A DNA stretch of 64,000 nucleotides, from contig CM070722.1 of assembly GCA_036346275.1 (NCBI GenBank), positions 58,565,524-58,629,523 of the forward strand. The letters are read 5' to 3'. The notes beneath the pieces were generated by a model that was not told where the DNA came from, did no database searches, and saw only the letters and a program-made list of their open reading frames with translations. Made by a program: the position numbers and the translations under genes. Origin of the DNA: Otatea glauca (taxonomy: Eukaryota; Streptophyta; Magnoliopsida; Poales; Poaceae). Below, piece by piece: positions 1-11,465 of the stretch; position 1 is the first letter of the stretch; the number at the start of each line of letters is the position of its first letter.

Positions 1-97
1 AATCTTAAAGCAAACGAATGGGTAATTAATCATTATCTATCTTTTATTCGTGCTTTAATATTTGTGTAACTTAAAAAAGAAAAACGTGAAACCTCTC
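1..97. mobile_element. MITE (Mutator-type family 1), left-truncated by window edge
   Basis: This is the right half of a short palindromic element that recurs near 4686, 20478, 38008, 48537 and 57467. It shares the internal 'gctttaatatttgtgtaac' core and ends in ACCTCTC. The left terminus lies outside the window, so a target-site duplication cannot be checked here. Confidence 0.6.
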
Positions 98-394
98 CTC
101 CGTATATATTGTCATCTCCGTGTATGCCTGCCAACGAGAGCCAAATAAGCCATGTCACTGCATGTGTTGTTGGGCCAAATCATCCTGACTTTGGTAACCT
201 CAAAACCTCCTTGTAACTATCGTTAACTATGCACAACTTTAATAGAGTCCAAGATGCAGTGCCAAAAACAATAAAAGCACAAATGGCAATAACAATGTCA
301 TCTTGGCATCTTGCACCATCCACCAACAGACACTCCTAGGCCGGGTAGATATGGAAGTCAATTTACTAAGGTCACCATCTACTTACCCATCCAT

Positions 395-404
395 TTATAT
401 ATAA
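395..404 (+). promoter_or_regulatory. TATA box of the PADRE-type gene
   Basis: The sequence 'tttatatata' lies about 30 bp before the first ATG (434). This implies a very short 5' UTR, or initiation at the second in-frame ATG (440). Confidence 0.5.
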
Positions 405-433
405 AGCATTTGGCTTCTTGGCGTGAGCTCGCC

Positions 434-1040
434 ATGGCCATGGCGAGCTGGTTCTGCTCCAAGAATGCGGCGGGGAGCCTGTTCGTGAAGCTGGTGTTCC
501 CCGGGGGCCACGTGGAGCTGCTGGACCGGCCGGTGCTGGCGGCGGAGGTGATGATGCAGCACCCGCGCGCGGTTCTGCGTGGCGCGTCCCGACGTGTTCC
601 GGGAGCCCGCCGGCGCGGTCGCCGCGCCGGACACCGTGCTCCAGCTGGGGCACAAGTACTACGTTGTGCCGAAGAGCACCGTGCGGAGGCTGCAGAAGTG
701 CTCCTCCTCCCACGGCGCCTGCAGGAGCGGCGGAGGCATGTCGCTGAAGAGGCACCTCGCCAGCTCCGGCGGTCACGAGAGGGGCTACAAGGTCGGGCGC
801 ACGAAGTGGCTCACCTGCTTGGTGGGCGGCGAAGCCAAGGCGAAGAGGCCTCAGGAATGCGTCAGCCATGGCAGTAAAGCTGAGACGATAAGGAAGGTTG
901 ATGTGAAGGAGACCAAGGAGAATGGGAAGGCTCCGATGAACGATGGATCGCCGGGACAGCGGCTGTGGCGCCTCGCCTCGCCGGGGAACTCGGCATCCTA
1001 TTCTTGGCAGCCTAGCCTTCACAGCATAACTGAAGAGTAG
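434..1040 (+). CDS. PADRE/DUF4228-domain protein, apparent frameshift
   Basis: The first frame (ATG 434) reads MAMASWFC, then KLVFPGGHVELLDRPVLAAEV, the N-terminal half of the plant PADRE (DUF4228) domain. From about 573 a different frame continues the domain: FCVARPDVFREP, then a hydrophobic stretch ending in GHKYYVVPKSTVRRLQ, and runs to TAG at 1038-1040. Between HPR (to 568) and FCV (from 573) there are four extra bases, net +1, so one continuous frame does not exist. Repaired length would be about 200 residues, normal for the family, and no intron is needed. PADRE proteins are small plant proteins often induced by pathogens or abiotic stress; their biochemical role is unknown. The shift could be a true lesion or an assembly error in a GC-rich run. 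Family assignment is from recognised motifs, not a search. Confidence 0.75.
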
Positions 1041-2226
1041 CCTTGCTTATGCACGTGGTGCCGTGATTCTTGTGTATGAACATGCATCCATGCAGTCAAT
1101 GGAGATTGCATGTCTTATACATTAGTTTGTGTCAATTGTCAAAACGCTGTTCAAGGTTGCTACCAATCATGGACAAGTGAAGATTGGGAACAACATGACC
1201 TAAAGAGTAATCATTATTCCCTCGCAGTATTGCTGCAATTCCTTTTGGGTTCCGTAGAAGAAGGGGCACATGCGTAACGGCAATGGACAGCTTATAGCTA
1301 ATCCCGCCTAGCTCCAGCAGTATCAGCGGTTTCTTTCCTCCTATAGCTCAGATTATGCCACGTAGCTTCTCTTCTGTTAGATTCTTGCAGATGATACACA
1401 GAAGTGAAGCCTCGTCGTCCTTTCTGCCAGATCCGATCCGCTTCCCAATCTCGGCGAGCTCCCAGATGTCAATCTCGATGGAATTAAGCAACCTTACCCA
1501 GCGCCTCCGTCTGCGAGGTAGAAGAGGTAAAACAGGAGGTCACCAGTGCCAACCCGTGGAGAGCAGAAAACTGGGATGGCGACGGTGTAGGATTAAGGGC
1601 AACGAACGACTAGAAGGCCTGAGCAGGAGGTTTTTATTTTTTATTTTTAGCTAAAATAGGATTTTTGAGTAAGTATGAAATAAAATTTGTTTTGCACAAT
1701 TCAAAACCTAAATAATCCAGGGATTGCTAAGTACACCAACAACCTAAGTCTAATCGAGGTTTACAATCCTAGAATACCAAGCGAGCAATTCAATCACTAA
1801 ATACTTAAAGTAAATGACACAAGATCAAACCACAAAATGAACACAAGCATTTTTTTTCCTCTAATGACCAGAGTCTTGCAAGTCTCCCCTAATCCATATT
1901 GAGAGAGCTCAAATAAATTACTAAGCCGGCTCCATGCATGAATAAGCGTTGCTTGATCCACTAGTGGTAGCTCTTTCTCTCTCTAGTAGGTAAGCTCTAA
2001 CTTTCACGATGTCACTGAGCCTTTTCACATGCTTTTTGAAGAGATCACTAGTTCTCATGCTTCCAAGCCATCTAGAAGACGGCAATCTCCAAAAGTAACA
2101 AGTCGATGATGCTTATTTGAAGATGCTAAATGCTACAAAGCTCAAACAATGAATGCTATGCACTTGAAGGCTCTCAACAATCTCAAGACGATGAACCAAA
2201 TGCTCTAGAGTTCTAAGAGAGGAGGC
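1041..2226. other. Intergenic, no gene recognised
   Basis: The short open frame at 1355-1654 matches nothing I know. From about 1660 the sequence is AT-rich and has the look of degraded LTR-retrotransposon sequence. Confidence 0.4.
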
Positions 2227-2662
2227 AAGTGCTTTAGGGATGGCAATCAAACCCGCGGGTTCGGGTACCCGCGGGTTCGGCACCCGATCGGGTCGGGTTC
2301 GGGTTCTAATTTTTACCCGTGGGTACCCATTGGGTATCCGAAATACCGTATATACTCATCAGGTTTCGGGTACCCGCCGGGTTTGGGGTCGGGTTTCGGG
2401 TACCCGTCGAGTTCGGCTCGGGTTTTTGTGGGGTCGGGTTTCTTGTCGGATCGGATTTTGCAAAACTCATACCCGACCCAACCTATTGCCACCCCTATGC
2501 ACAAACCCGTCGGTACCGCGGATTTGGTACCGCCGGTTCGGTATAATTTTTACCCGATATGGTATTCGGGTTCGGGTCGGGTTTTTCATTTCGGGTTTTC
2601 TGTCGGGTCGGGTTTTGTCAAACCCGCACCCGACCCGACCCGTTACCATCCCAAAAGTGCTT
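2227..2662. mobile_element. hAT-type non-autonomous element with 8-bp target duplication
   Basis: The element spans 2235-2654 (420 bp). Its ends are TAGGGATGGCAA and TTACCATCCCAA (imperfect terminal inverted repeats), flanked by perfect 8-bp duplications AAGTGCTT at 2227-2234 and 2655-2662. This is the hAT signature. The interior is built almost entirely from variants of GGGTTCGGGTACCCG and its complement, so open frames occur on both strands, but they are compositional. It sits inside older LTR-like sequence. Confidence 0.85.
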
Positions 2663-3291
2663 GAGTGCATTCAATAGAGGTCCAGAGAGTATCCTTGCTG
2701 TAGGATATGAGGTATTTATAGCCCTTGCTAACTAAAGTAGCCCTTGCTGTAGGATAGAGGTCCAAGAGAGTATCCTTTCTGCATTTACATTATGCTTTAA
2801 ATTCAGCATTTATATTCTTGCAAATTACTTTCTGCTTATCTGGATTTGCCTCCTCTCCTTCTAAGTGCTTTTGGATCTTGTGCCAAGGATAAAAAATTAC
2901 TGGATGAATCTTCTATAGATCATATCCCAATCATCTAGACAATCTACAACCTCTTCTTTTGAGTTTTTGCAAGAAATTGATCTTTATGCTTGGTAGAAGA
3001 AAGATCCTTGTAGATCGGGTTCTTGTTTGTTCGAATGGTTGTTTCTTGGTGTTCTTACTTGCTGTGATATGTGGGAGGTCATCTAAGATCATCCTGATCA
3101 TCAATTTCTCACGAGCAAGTTAAGGGTGAAGCTTGTGTTCTTAACCCAGTTTTGGTGCAGTATTTGTTAAATTAAAAAAAGATCGAAACTTTGACATCAA
3201 TCCTTGTGATTGAAGGTTGGAATAGGTTCCTGACATCCATAGGATAGTGCACACAAAGTTTCACGGGTTTTAGATCGGCCGATCAAAAGTT
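2663..3291. repeat. Degenerate LTR-like sequence related to 15.59-15.91 kb
   Basis: About 2781-3130 aligns with 15590-15910: both contain 'ctccttct' followed by 'gcttttggatctt', then 'agatcatatcc' and 'atcatcaa...cacgagcaag'. It therefore belongs to the same LTR family as the insertion in KO copy A. Neither end is recognisable. Confidence 0.5.
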
Positions 3292-3303
3292 ACATCAATT
3301 CTT

Positions 3304-3451
3304 ATTTTTTTTAAGTGAAACGGCAGAAGCTCTGCCTTGCAATAAGGTAGGAAAGCAAGTAATACAGATAATAAAAATAATACATAGAGACCAGCCCGTT
3401 GGAAGGTAGCCGACGCTAAGGGAAGAACAACAAAGGTGTAAAGACTAGGGA
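3304..3451 (-). mobile_element. 5'-truncated LINE/SINE-like tail with target duplication
   Basis: Read on the minus strand, the segment ends in ggcagagcttctgccgtttcac followed by an A-rich tail, a 3' end typical of grass non-LTR elements. It is flanked by ACATCAATTCTT (3292-3303) and ACATCACATTCTT (3452-3464), a target duplication differing by one base. No coding remains. Confidence 0.6.
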
Positions 3452-3626
3452 ACATCACATTCTTGTTTTTGAGATCATGTTGATTTTACTATTCATCCAA
3501 ATACTATTCACTTGAGCAATGTTCATCCGTCCTCTACTGGGCGGGAGGTACTGTTCATGCTGAATACTATTCATCCGACCATTTCAGAGTTTTTTTCTCA
3601 TTCCGACCCGTGCAGTTTTTGTGCTG

Positions 3627-3697
3627 TTCATCCGACTTTAACTGATCAGTACTACCGTTCATCCGACCTTAACTGGTCGGTACTACCGTTCATCCGA
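3627..3697. repeat. 31-bp tandem repeat (two full copies plus a partial one)
   Basis: Units start at 3627 and 3658, with a third truncated at 3689. Each begins 'ttcatccgac' and ends 'gtactaccg'. Related single motifs ('ttcatccg') occur upstream from about 3520. Confidence 0.7.
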
Positions 3698-4344
3698 TCA
3701 CCTGTTCGGATTGTCTAGTTTTTTTCTATCTATTCTTTTGGTGGTTTGAATTTTAGAGGAAAAAATTTATTTAGCTCCTATTCACCGTCCTCTAGTTGAC
3801 TTTTTGTCCTTCAATATATTTTGTGTGAGAACCAAAGACAAATTGTAGATCTACTAATTCTTGGATAGAATGTCATGTTGCCTAGCTACGAGCTTGTTCA
3901 TAATTGTAAAAGGTAACCTTGCTGTATGACAAAGACGTGATGAGTATGCCACAACCACGAGTCTACGATGGAGTACGCCATGAGTGATTAGCTAGAGCAC
4001 CCATGTAAAAAAAGTGAGTTTTTGTACCCTCCGTATATGATGCAATACAGGAATGTTTTTTCACTAGCTAGTATGTAATTCTTGTCCCTAGTAATTACAC
4101 ATTTAGAAACAGTACTTTTTAGACTATTTGCATTTTTGGTGTGTTATGTCTTTATCATTATTAAAGCCAAGTACAAAATGAAGCACAAGAGAATAACACG
4201 TCATCAGATTCATCATCACGTTCTCCCCCATGTCTTACGATTCCAATCCAACGAATACCCTGTTGATCATTCATCTAAAACCATCTAAATATTTCTAAGG
4301 AACATATCAATGATAATATAATTTTTCCCACACTAAATTGTAAA

Positions 4345-4601
4345 TACTCCTCCGGTCACAAATAATTGTCGTTTTGGATATAAGTATAGTCAAACTTTCG
4401 AAACTCATCAATATTTTTTAAAAATATTTAAATTGGATACACGAAAATTATATAAGTAGATTTGTCTCGAAAAGTACTTTCACAATATAATAATTTTATT
4501 AGATTTTATAAATATATTATAATAAAAATTAGTGGTCAAATTTGTGTTTTGGAGACAGCGTCGATGTCCAAAACGACAATTATTTGTGACCGGAAGGAGT
4601 A
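4345..4601. mobile_element. Stowaway MITE, absent from the paralogous site
   Basis: The element 4347-4599 has near-perfect terminal inverted repeats (CTCCTCCGGTCACAAATAAT against its complement before 4599) and TA duplications at 4345-4346 and 4600-4601. The paralog near 23641-23655 reads 'attgtaaatagagaataag' with a single TA, an exact empty site. Confidence 0.92.
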
Positions 4602-4685
4602 GAGAATAAGACCGCAACAACATGGAGGCTTATTTCTAGTTACTAAGCAAAATCTTTGGAGTGGTATTTTACAAAAAGCATGTTT

Positions 4686-4820
4686 GAGAGATGCTTCAAT
4701 GCATCTCTTTTTAAAAGTTACACAAATACTAAAGTATGAATGAACGGTAGACAATAATTACTTATCACTTCGTTTGTTTTAAGATTTATGTAACTTATAT
4801 TAAAGAAGATGCATAGAGCA
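4686..4820. mobile_element. MITE (Mutator-type family 1)
   Basis: The left end is GAGAGATGCTTCAATGC and the interior shares the 'acacaaatactaaagtatgaatgaa' core of the family. The right end is worn, and the duplication (AGCATGTTT against AGCAGCTTT) is imperfect. The paralogous site near 23725 lacks the element. Confidence 0.65.
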
Positions 4821-7800
4821 GCTTTTTTTACAGGGAGAGTGTGACCTTATTTGGTGTGGCATATGACGAAATTTCGCTAGTTTTCACGCCCTTATGTGTT
4901 AAAAGTCTCTCCGATTCACAATGCTAAGGCCTAAATTACAAACTTTGCATCAAATGTTACGAATAAAGTCCATAACTGCTAGGCATATATTGATTATGGA
5001 TGGGCCAAGTGAACACTTGAACACTGTTTCCGATAGGTGGAGAAGACACTATTCAGTATGCACCTGTATATCATCCTGCCGTTTTTTTGGCAAGTTCTAA
5101 AGAACATCCAGTTCTTATCAGCTTATTTCACTAAACCACCCAGCACACGGATGTATCATAAGCCATGCCATGCTGCTGTTCACTTTGTTCCTCTTGGCGT
5201 GAGATACACATTCAATGGATCGAGCTTGTAGGCTGTGAGCTGGACGGTGTCGACCTTGTCCTCGTCGCCTTCCTTCAACCTCCAGGCGAACTCCTGCACG
5301 AACCGTGCGATGGAGGCACACGAGATGTTCATCGCCTGCACGCTCCCCGCGCAGACCCTCCTCCCCGCGCCGAAGGCCATGCTCTTGTACATGTCCGCAG
5401 CCTCGAACCTCCCATCCAGGAACCTCTCCGGCTTCCACTCCTCGGGCTCGTCCCAGTCTTTCTTGTTCATGTTGCACCCGTACAGGTTGATGATTATCTA
5501 GCAGAATCAGTAGCATTTCAGACCTCCATTGTCAACAATCAATCAACATTGCATGTTGTGTGGACGTGGTGTGGTGTCATGGTTGTGCTTCCTTACCTCT
5601 GTACCGGCTGGAACGTCGTAGCCAGCTAGCCTGGTGTTCTCGTGGACGAACCTTGGAGGCACTAGTGGGACAGGAGAATGGCGCCGCAGCGTCTCGTGGA
5701 ACACGGCGTTCAGGTGATCTTCAGTGACCGTCTCGTCGCCGCAAACCTCTTGGATTTCCTGGTAGAGGATATCCTGATGTGCCAACGGTGATTTGGTTAA
5801 TACTGCATCATGTGAAGAGCACAGAAACCGGAGAAGTTATGTTTCAGTGCTTACCTGCTTTTCTGAGTGCTTGGCAAGCTCATACATGGCCCATTCGGTC
5901 GTGACCAAAGTAGTATCTGCGGCCTGTATGACTACCTCCCACACGAGCATTGTCAATTGATCGTCTGTCAGCGTGTTCTCTGCTAGCAAGAAGTCCAGAT
6001 AGGATACCCTTGCCTGCACATAAGAGATTATGGAGTAAAGATCACAAAAGAACATAACAAATTGCATTAAAAGTATGCCCTTATGTCACCTCTCCGCGTG
6101 CAATTCTCTTCTTCTGTTGCTGGATCAAGGCTCGCATCACCGCAGTTCTCCTAGCTTCTGTGGTAAGAACTCTTGTTTCAAAACTCCTGTTTGGAACCCA
6201 GCGAAGGTATGGGAAGAAGTCCCTCCAGTCAACCTCGATTGCACACATCATCATGTCAACCACAGTGGTTTTGTAGATTTCATCCTTTGATATATCCCTC
6301 CCAAACTCCTCCACATACACCGAACTCACATCCTCACCTAAACTCTGAAATTGCAGCATACATTCTCATGTCTCAATATTCCAAATAATAAATGGATCAT
6401 ATGACAGTTCAAATTTTGACAGTGATACCTACAGAGATGCAGCACGATTGATAAGCACACTGACTCCTGACATTTGTAACATTTGTAGACTTACCTGGAC
6501 TAAGGAAAAGCGGAATAGCTCATCCTTGAAAACTTCTCTGAAGTTCAGAGGAGCATGTGGGCTATCAGTCACCAATGTGTGAAAGTGCTTAACATGCTAT
6601 TAACCGTCTTGTTTCTCATGTCCCGAAATTGTTTCTGAAATTTGTGCAACCATGGCATTATTAGACCTTAGTTATCTGAAAGCATAACTAATATCCAAGA
6701 AGTTGTATTAGAACTATATATATAATTTTCAAACTGTTGAGACTTATACCTGACCAGATGTACCCAACATGCTCGCCATAACATAACGCTTCACCATCTT
6801 GTGGAAGTCACTGTAGTCGCTTGTAGCAACCATAGTTTTATCACGAGTGAGCACTGACAATGCTTTAGATAGTTTTCGAGTAGATATGGATGAGAATTTT
6901 GCAACCATTGCCTGCAAAAGAGAGGATAGAATATTTGTTCTTGTTATTTTTGGTTAAATGTGAGACATCTGTGCTGCACTGCGATCATTCTTGAGTTTTG
7001 CATACCAGCCAATAATCATTGAGAAATGAGAATAAGCATTGTGATCATAGAAGAACTAAGAAATTTATATGCATTCTTGTGTAAAACCATTAATTCAGAC
7101 TAAATTTTAGCTTAATTTCATCAAGGCAATTTTTCAAGAAAAGGGGTTAGTTCCCGACTCACCAAAGACATTGATTTAACTCCATCATTAGAAAAAAAAA
7201 CAGAGAAACAAGAATAGGATCATTTCAGCTACATTTAGAATTCATCTTTTGGTAGGAAAACTGGACTTCTGTATCAAGATTTGAATTATGAGATTGCCAA
7301 TTAAAAAATAAAATCGCTAAGATAATACTAGAAGAGCATACAGGGAAAACGTGGAGTTTGCAATGTTATAACCATGGTCAGGCCTCTAAAAGGCCGGACT
7401 GCCACACCCAGAAGTACAGAAAAATATTGTATAGCTGCAAATTACAAATACATTAGCAAGTCAATTAAAAATGATGAAAAAGCAAAACTTCCAAGTTACC
7501 TCCTTGGCTACTTCCGTTGAATTGAGCACAACTACAGAAGAAGCACCAATCCTTATAGTGTAAATGGGCCCATAAATATCAGACCATTTTGCAAAGGTCT
7601 GATGGGGCTTCTTTTCTTTCAATTGATGCAGATTACCAATAAGAGGTAAACCAGGAACGGCTGCATGACAAGAAAATAAAATCAAATGACAGGATTTAGT
7701 ATTTTCCTTGAAGTAGAACGAAAATTTGTAATATGTTGTCTGTTTGATAATTTTTTTGCATACGTGATAACACCAGAGATTCATGCAAATAACTTAACCT

Positions 7801-7992
7801 GGTAGGCTGGTAAAGCGTTTATCACTCTTTTTCTTAGGTCAGCAAGTATCACGTCGAATATTCACCAGGTTACATGCATATTAGTTGCATATAGAAGTTC
7901 CATCTTGCATTTTTCTAGCATACATCAGGCTTATGACAATTAATTGTATCTGAGGGATGATGGAGTTATCAGACTCAAATAAGCTCAGAATA

Positions 7993-9201
7993 TGTAAGAT
8001 CATGTGCTGAAAAATTGGCTTAGTGATGAAATTGGCATTGCAAAGTGGTTGTGCTCATGGCATGTGTGGTGCTTTGGCATGTGCTATTTCAGATGTTTTA
8101 CTTGATATGCTTGTGATAGCATGGTAATGGTTTTGCTTTATGCAATGCGCTCGTGTGAGTGGTTGCATGGATTGATGTTGAGTCAAGTCGTGGACTTGTG
8201 CTCGGAGTTGTTTCTTGTTTACTCATGTGCAGGTGTTGCTTGAGGGCGAACGTGGTCGATGACGGGACCGGAACTAGGTTCATGGAGGAACTGAGGTTCG
8301 GGACTAGGTTCAGGGAGGAACTGAGGTCTTAGTGGTCAAGGATGTCATGCGGGACGTTCGGGCTAGAGAACGGTGCACATAGAGGTGGTTAGTCACGCGA
8401 GTCACGGCGGTGGGCCGTCCGCGTGCGATTATAATTGATTGGGGCAGTTTGCATGTATTGGGCTATGTTGGGCGGATGGATATGCATGCGAACTGTTGCT
8501 CATTATAAATAGGAGAGGGTCTCTGTTTAGATGAGAGAGCTAGGTATTAGAGTTTGTACTCTTTTGTTAGAGTATTGTAACCGGACTAGCAAGAAAAATA
8601 AAGAATCGATTTTCCTCAGCCGGCTTGGACGCAGGAACCGAAAGCTCCACGCGATGCTACAGTAATCGCGCAGGTTACTGTTCATACACGGTTTGCTACA
8701 GTAATCACTTTCGGTTTTCTCTCGCTTTGGTTCTTATAGATTGATTCGTTGTCTCTCTTGATTCAACAAGTTTAATCTTGATTTGATCCATCCAAAACCT
8801 TTCTAGGGCATTAATTTAGTGTTCCTCAAAGTTTCGTTGGTTAATCTTTTGTAGATTGTGATTAATCACGAAATTAGGGTTTGATCAATTCTCGTCATAA
8901 TCTGTCACAGCATGCTTGCGAGTTTAATAACTTTTGATCCGTAGGTCCGATCGAGCTGATTCTTTTTGTTAGATTCGTATTGGAATCTAGTTTCTACAGT
9001 TCAAATTTCAGGTCAATCCGACGGTTGGATCTCCGGGTATTAGCGATTTACCGAATGCATCTACTCTGTTTTGTTGAATACGAAGCAATTATTTGAGTCC
9101 GAATTGGGGTGAATTTTTAGTAGATCAAAATTTTAGTTTTAGCTTCCGCGCAATCATTCACCCCCCCTCTGATTGCTAGTTTAGTGTATATCGATCCTAC
9201 A
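7993..9201 (+). repeat. 5' LTR of the gag-only retrotransposon
   Basis: 1209 bp, TG...CA. It carries a TATA-like 'attataaatagg' near 8502. The end 'caatcattcacccccc...ctctgat' is typical of SIRE-type LTRs. Confidence 0.93.
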
Positions 9202-9203
9202 AG

Positions 9204-9214
9204 TGGTATCGAGC
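9204..9214 (+). other. Primer-binding site of the retrotransposon
   Basis: TGGTATCGAGC starts two bases after the 5' LTR. It resembles the common plant TGGTATCAGAGC (initiator methionine tRNA complement) with one base lost. Confidence 0.7.
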
Positions 9215-9251
9215 ACGGTTTTCTAATTTATCTTAATCGGTGATTAGATCA

Positions 9252-11465
9252 ATGGATCGTTATTCGACAAAACCGTGTGTGTTCGATGGTGTTGATTTTC
9301 AGTTTTGGAAGGCCAAGATGGAGGCGTACATCCAAGCGCGAGGGCTTCGCAATTTGGGAGAAGGTTTACAAGCGCACGAAGTTCACGAGAACGACAACGT
9401 CAACGACGCCAATCGCGCACATGTTGAAGCAAACGGCAAAGGCGCGCAACTTGATCATCCAGGGCTTGGGGCGTGCGACTTCGATCGAGTAGTTCATCTT
9501 CGATCCGCATATGAGGTATGGAAATCTCTTTGTGACTATCATGAGGATCAAACATCATCAAAGAGGTTCGCCAAGATATTTACAAAAAGAATATATGCGT
9601 TTGAGATGAAACACGGTGAGTCTGTAGATGACTTCTTTGCACGCTTTAATAAAATTCTTAGCAATTTACGTCTTTGTTGGGGTTAGCTATGACGATCTTG
9701 CTAATGCTAGACAATTGCTTGGTGCTTTAGACATGTCTATTTGGGAGATGAAAGTTACATCCATTAGAGAATCAACCGTCATGAGTACACTTACTTTAGA
9801 TGTTCTTTTCTCTAAATTAAAAACTCATGAATTGGATGTTCTTGCTAGGAAGAATGATCACAAATCAATTGCTTTGACCTCCCAATCTAGCATGTCTCAT
9901 AATAATGCTTCTTCAAGTTTTGCTTTGTCTTTCTTATCTTCACTAACCGATGAGCAGTTGAGGAATTTCCTAAGAAGACTTGGCATCACTCTCTTCTCGT
10001 TTTAATAAAGCTTTGCGAATGTGAGAATGAGGAAGAGAGTTGATGGTGGCCCTCCAAGATGCTATCAGTGTGGTGATCTCAACCACATTCGTCCAAATTG
10101 TCCTAAACTTGCAGGTAAATCATCGAAGGAGGAGAAAGAGACAAAGTACAAGCGTCCATTCAATGACAAGAAGAAAAGGAGCTTCCTAAATAGCAAAGTT
10201 GTGCATCGAGTTCTTTCAAAGACTTGAACAAGTCAACTTGAGTGATGTAGACTCAAAGCGATGATGAAGATACAATATCCAAAGGTAAGACGAGACAAGA
10301 CTTGACGAGCTTGTGTCTCATGGCAAGTATGGACAGCTCAACCAAGATGAACTTGACGATGAGGAAACGAGGTAAATCCTTCTTCGATGAGCTTTGATGT
10401 CTTTGTTGTTCGTCTTGGTACGCTTTTAGAGAAAAGAAACAAGAAAATTAAGAAACATGATGTTTTGATTGAATCTTTGAATCTTTGAAATTGCTAGACT
10501 TAAATCCTTGATTCTGATGATGATGCTTGCAAATCATGTGACTTAATTTATTCCGAGCTTACTTCACTAAGAAATGTTCATGCTTCAACTCTTGATAAGC
10601 TTAGAGATGAAATTGAGAAGAATGAGAAACTTGTTGCTTTGAATTGCAAACAAATTAAAGATGCTAGTTTCTCTACTTACTTTTAGATGAATCAACTTCT
10701 TGTTCTAAATGTTCAATTCTTGAATTGAAGTTGCATGATGCTAATGCTAGAGTTTCTCAAATGACAAATGATTTGCTCACTCATGAGGTTCTTTCATGCT
10801 CAAACTGTCGCAAGCAAAAGGCTAAAGTGGACGTTCCATGCAATAATTGTTTAACTCTTGCTAAGAAGGTTGATTACTTGCAAAATTCTTTAGAACGTTT
10901 CACTAATGGCAAGAAAAATTTGAACATGATTTTGGATCAATCTAAGGTTAGCTCAAACAAGAAAGGTTTAGGTTTTGATCCTTATGCTTCATATGAAACC
11001 AAACCACCCATCGTTGTTCGTGCTCTTTGCAATGATAAAATTAAGAGTATTAATGAGCCTAAGAAAATTGTCTTTAAGTCTGCTGGAGTTTTATCCTCTA
11101 CTATGATGAATGCAAATGTTGCTTCTGTTTCTAAAGCTAGACATCGTGTTAAGTACACTTGCACTCATTGTGGTAGAGATGGACACTTAGTAGATTTTTG
11201 CTTTAGACTAGCCAAACAACAAAAGAAAGAAAATACTAAGGCTAGGTCTAATTTCAGACAAGCACGCTTTACTCCTCATTATGTGCCTAGGGTGATGCAA
11301 ACACCTTTTGTTGCTAGAAACACGGGAAAGGGCAAATCTGATTTTGTGCATAAGAATACTCGTGTTGTGCCTCTCTTTGTGTGTCGTGTGTCTCGATCTT
11401 GGATTCCTAAATGCTTTATTTCTAACCCCATCATCGAGGCCTCGACATCTTCTAGTGCTATGTAG
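9252..11465 (+). pseudogene. Retrotransposon gag polyprotein, frame-broken
   Basis: The first frame (ATG 9252 to 9686) reads a UBN2-type capsid domain, with FDGVDFQFWKAKMEAYI and later EVWKSLCDYHEDQTS. Near 9660 it breaks and continues in another frame (to about 10005: LDMSIWEMKVTSIRES and following). A CCHC zinc knuckle, CYQCGDLNHIRPNC, lies at 10060-10101. A further frame, 10725-11465, has a coiled-coil/Cys segment and a second knuckle, CTHCGRDGHLVDFC (11160-11201), then SWIPKC. This order is that of SIRE/Maximus gag. Several frame breaks mean no complete Gag can be made. Coding stops at the point where protease would normally follow. Confidence 0.82.

Noticed and set aside
2240..2677. Long overlapping frames on both strands rich in Gly, Arg and Pro
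   Set aside because: They come from the repetitive interior of the hAT element and have no domain or conserved start.
3627..3697. CRISPR-like repeat
   Set aside because: The units are directly adjacent without spacers; it is a simple tandem repeat in a plant genome.
5165..5629. Plus-strand frames over the KO 3' exons (also 24061-24528)
   Set aside because: They are antisense shadows of P450 exons 7-8.
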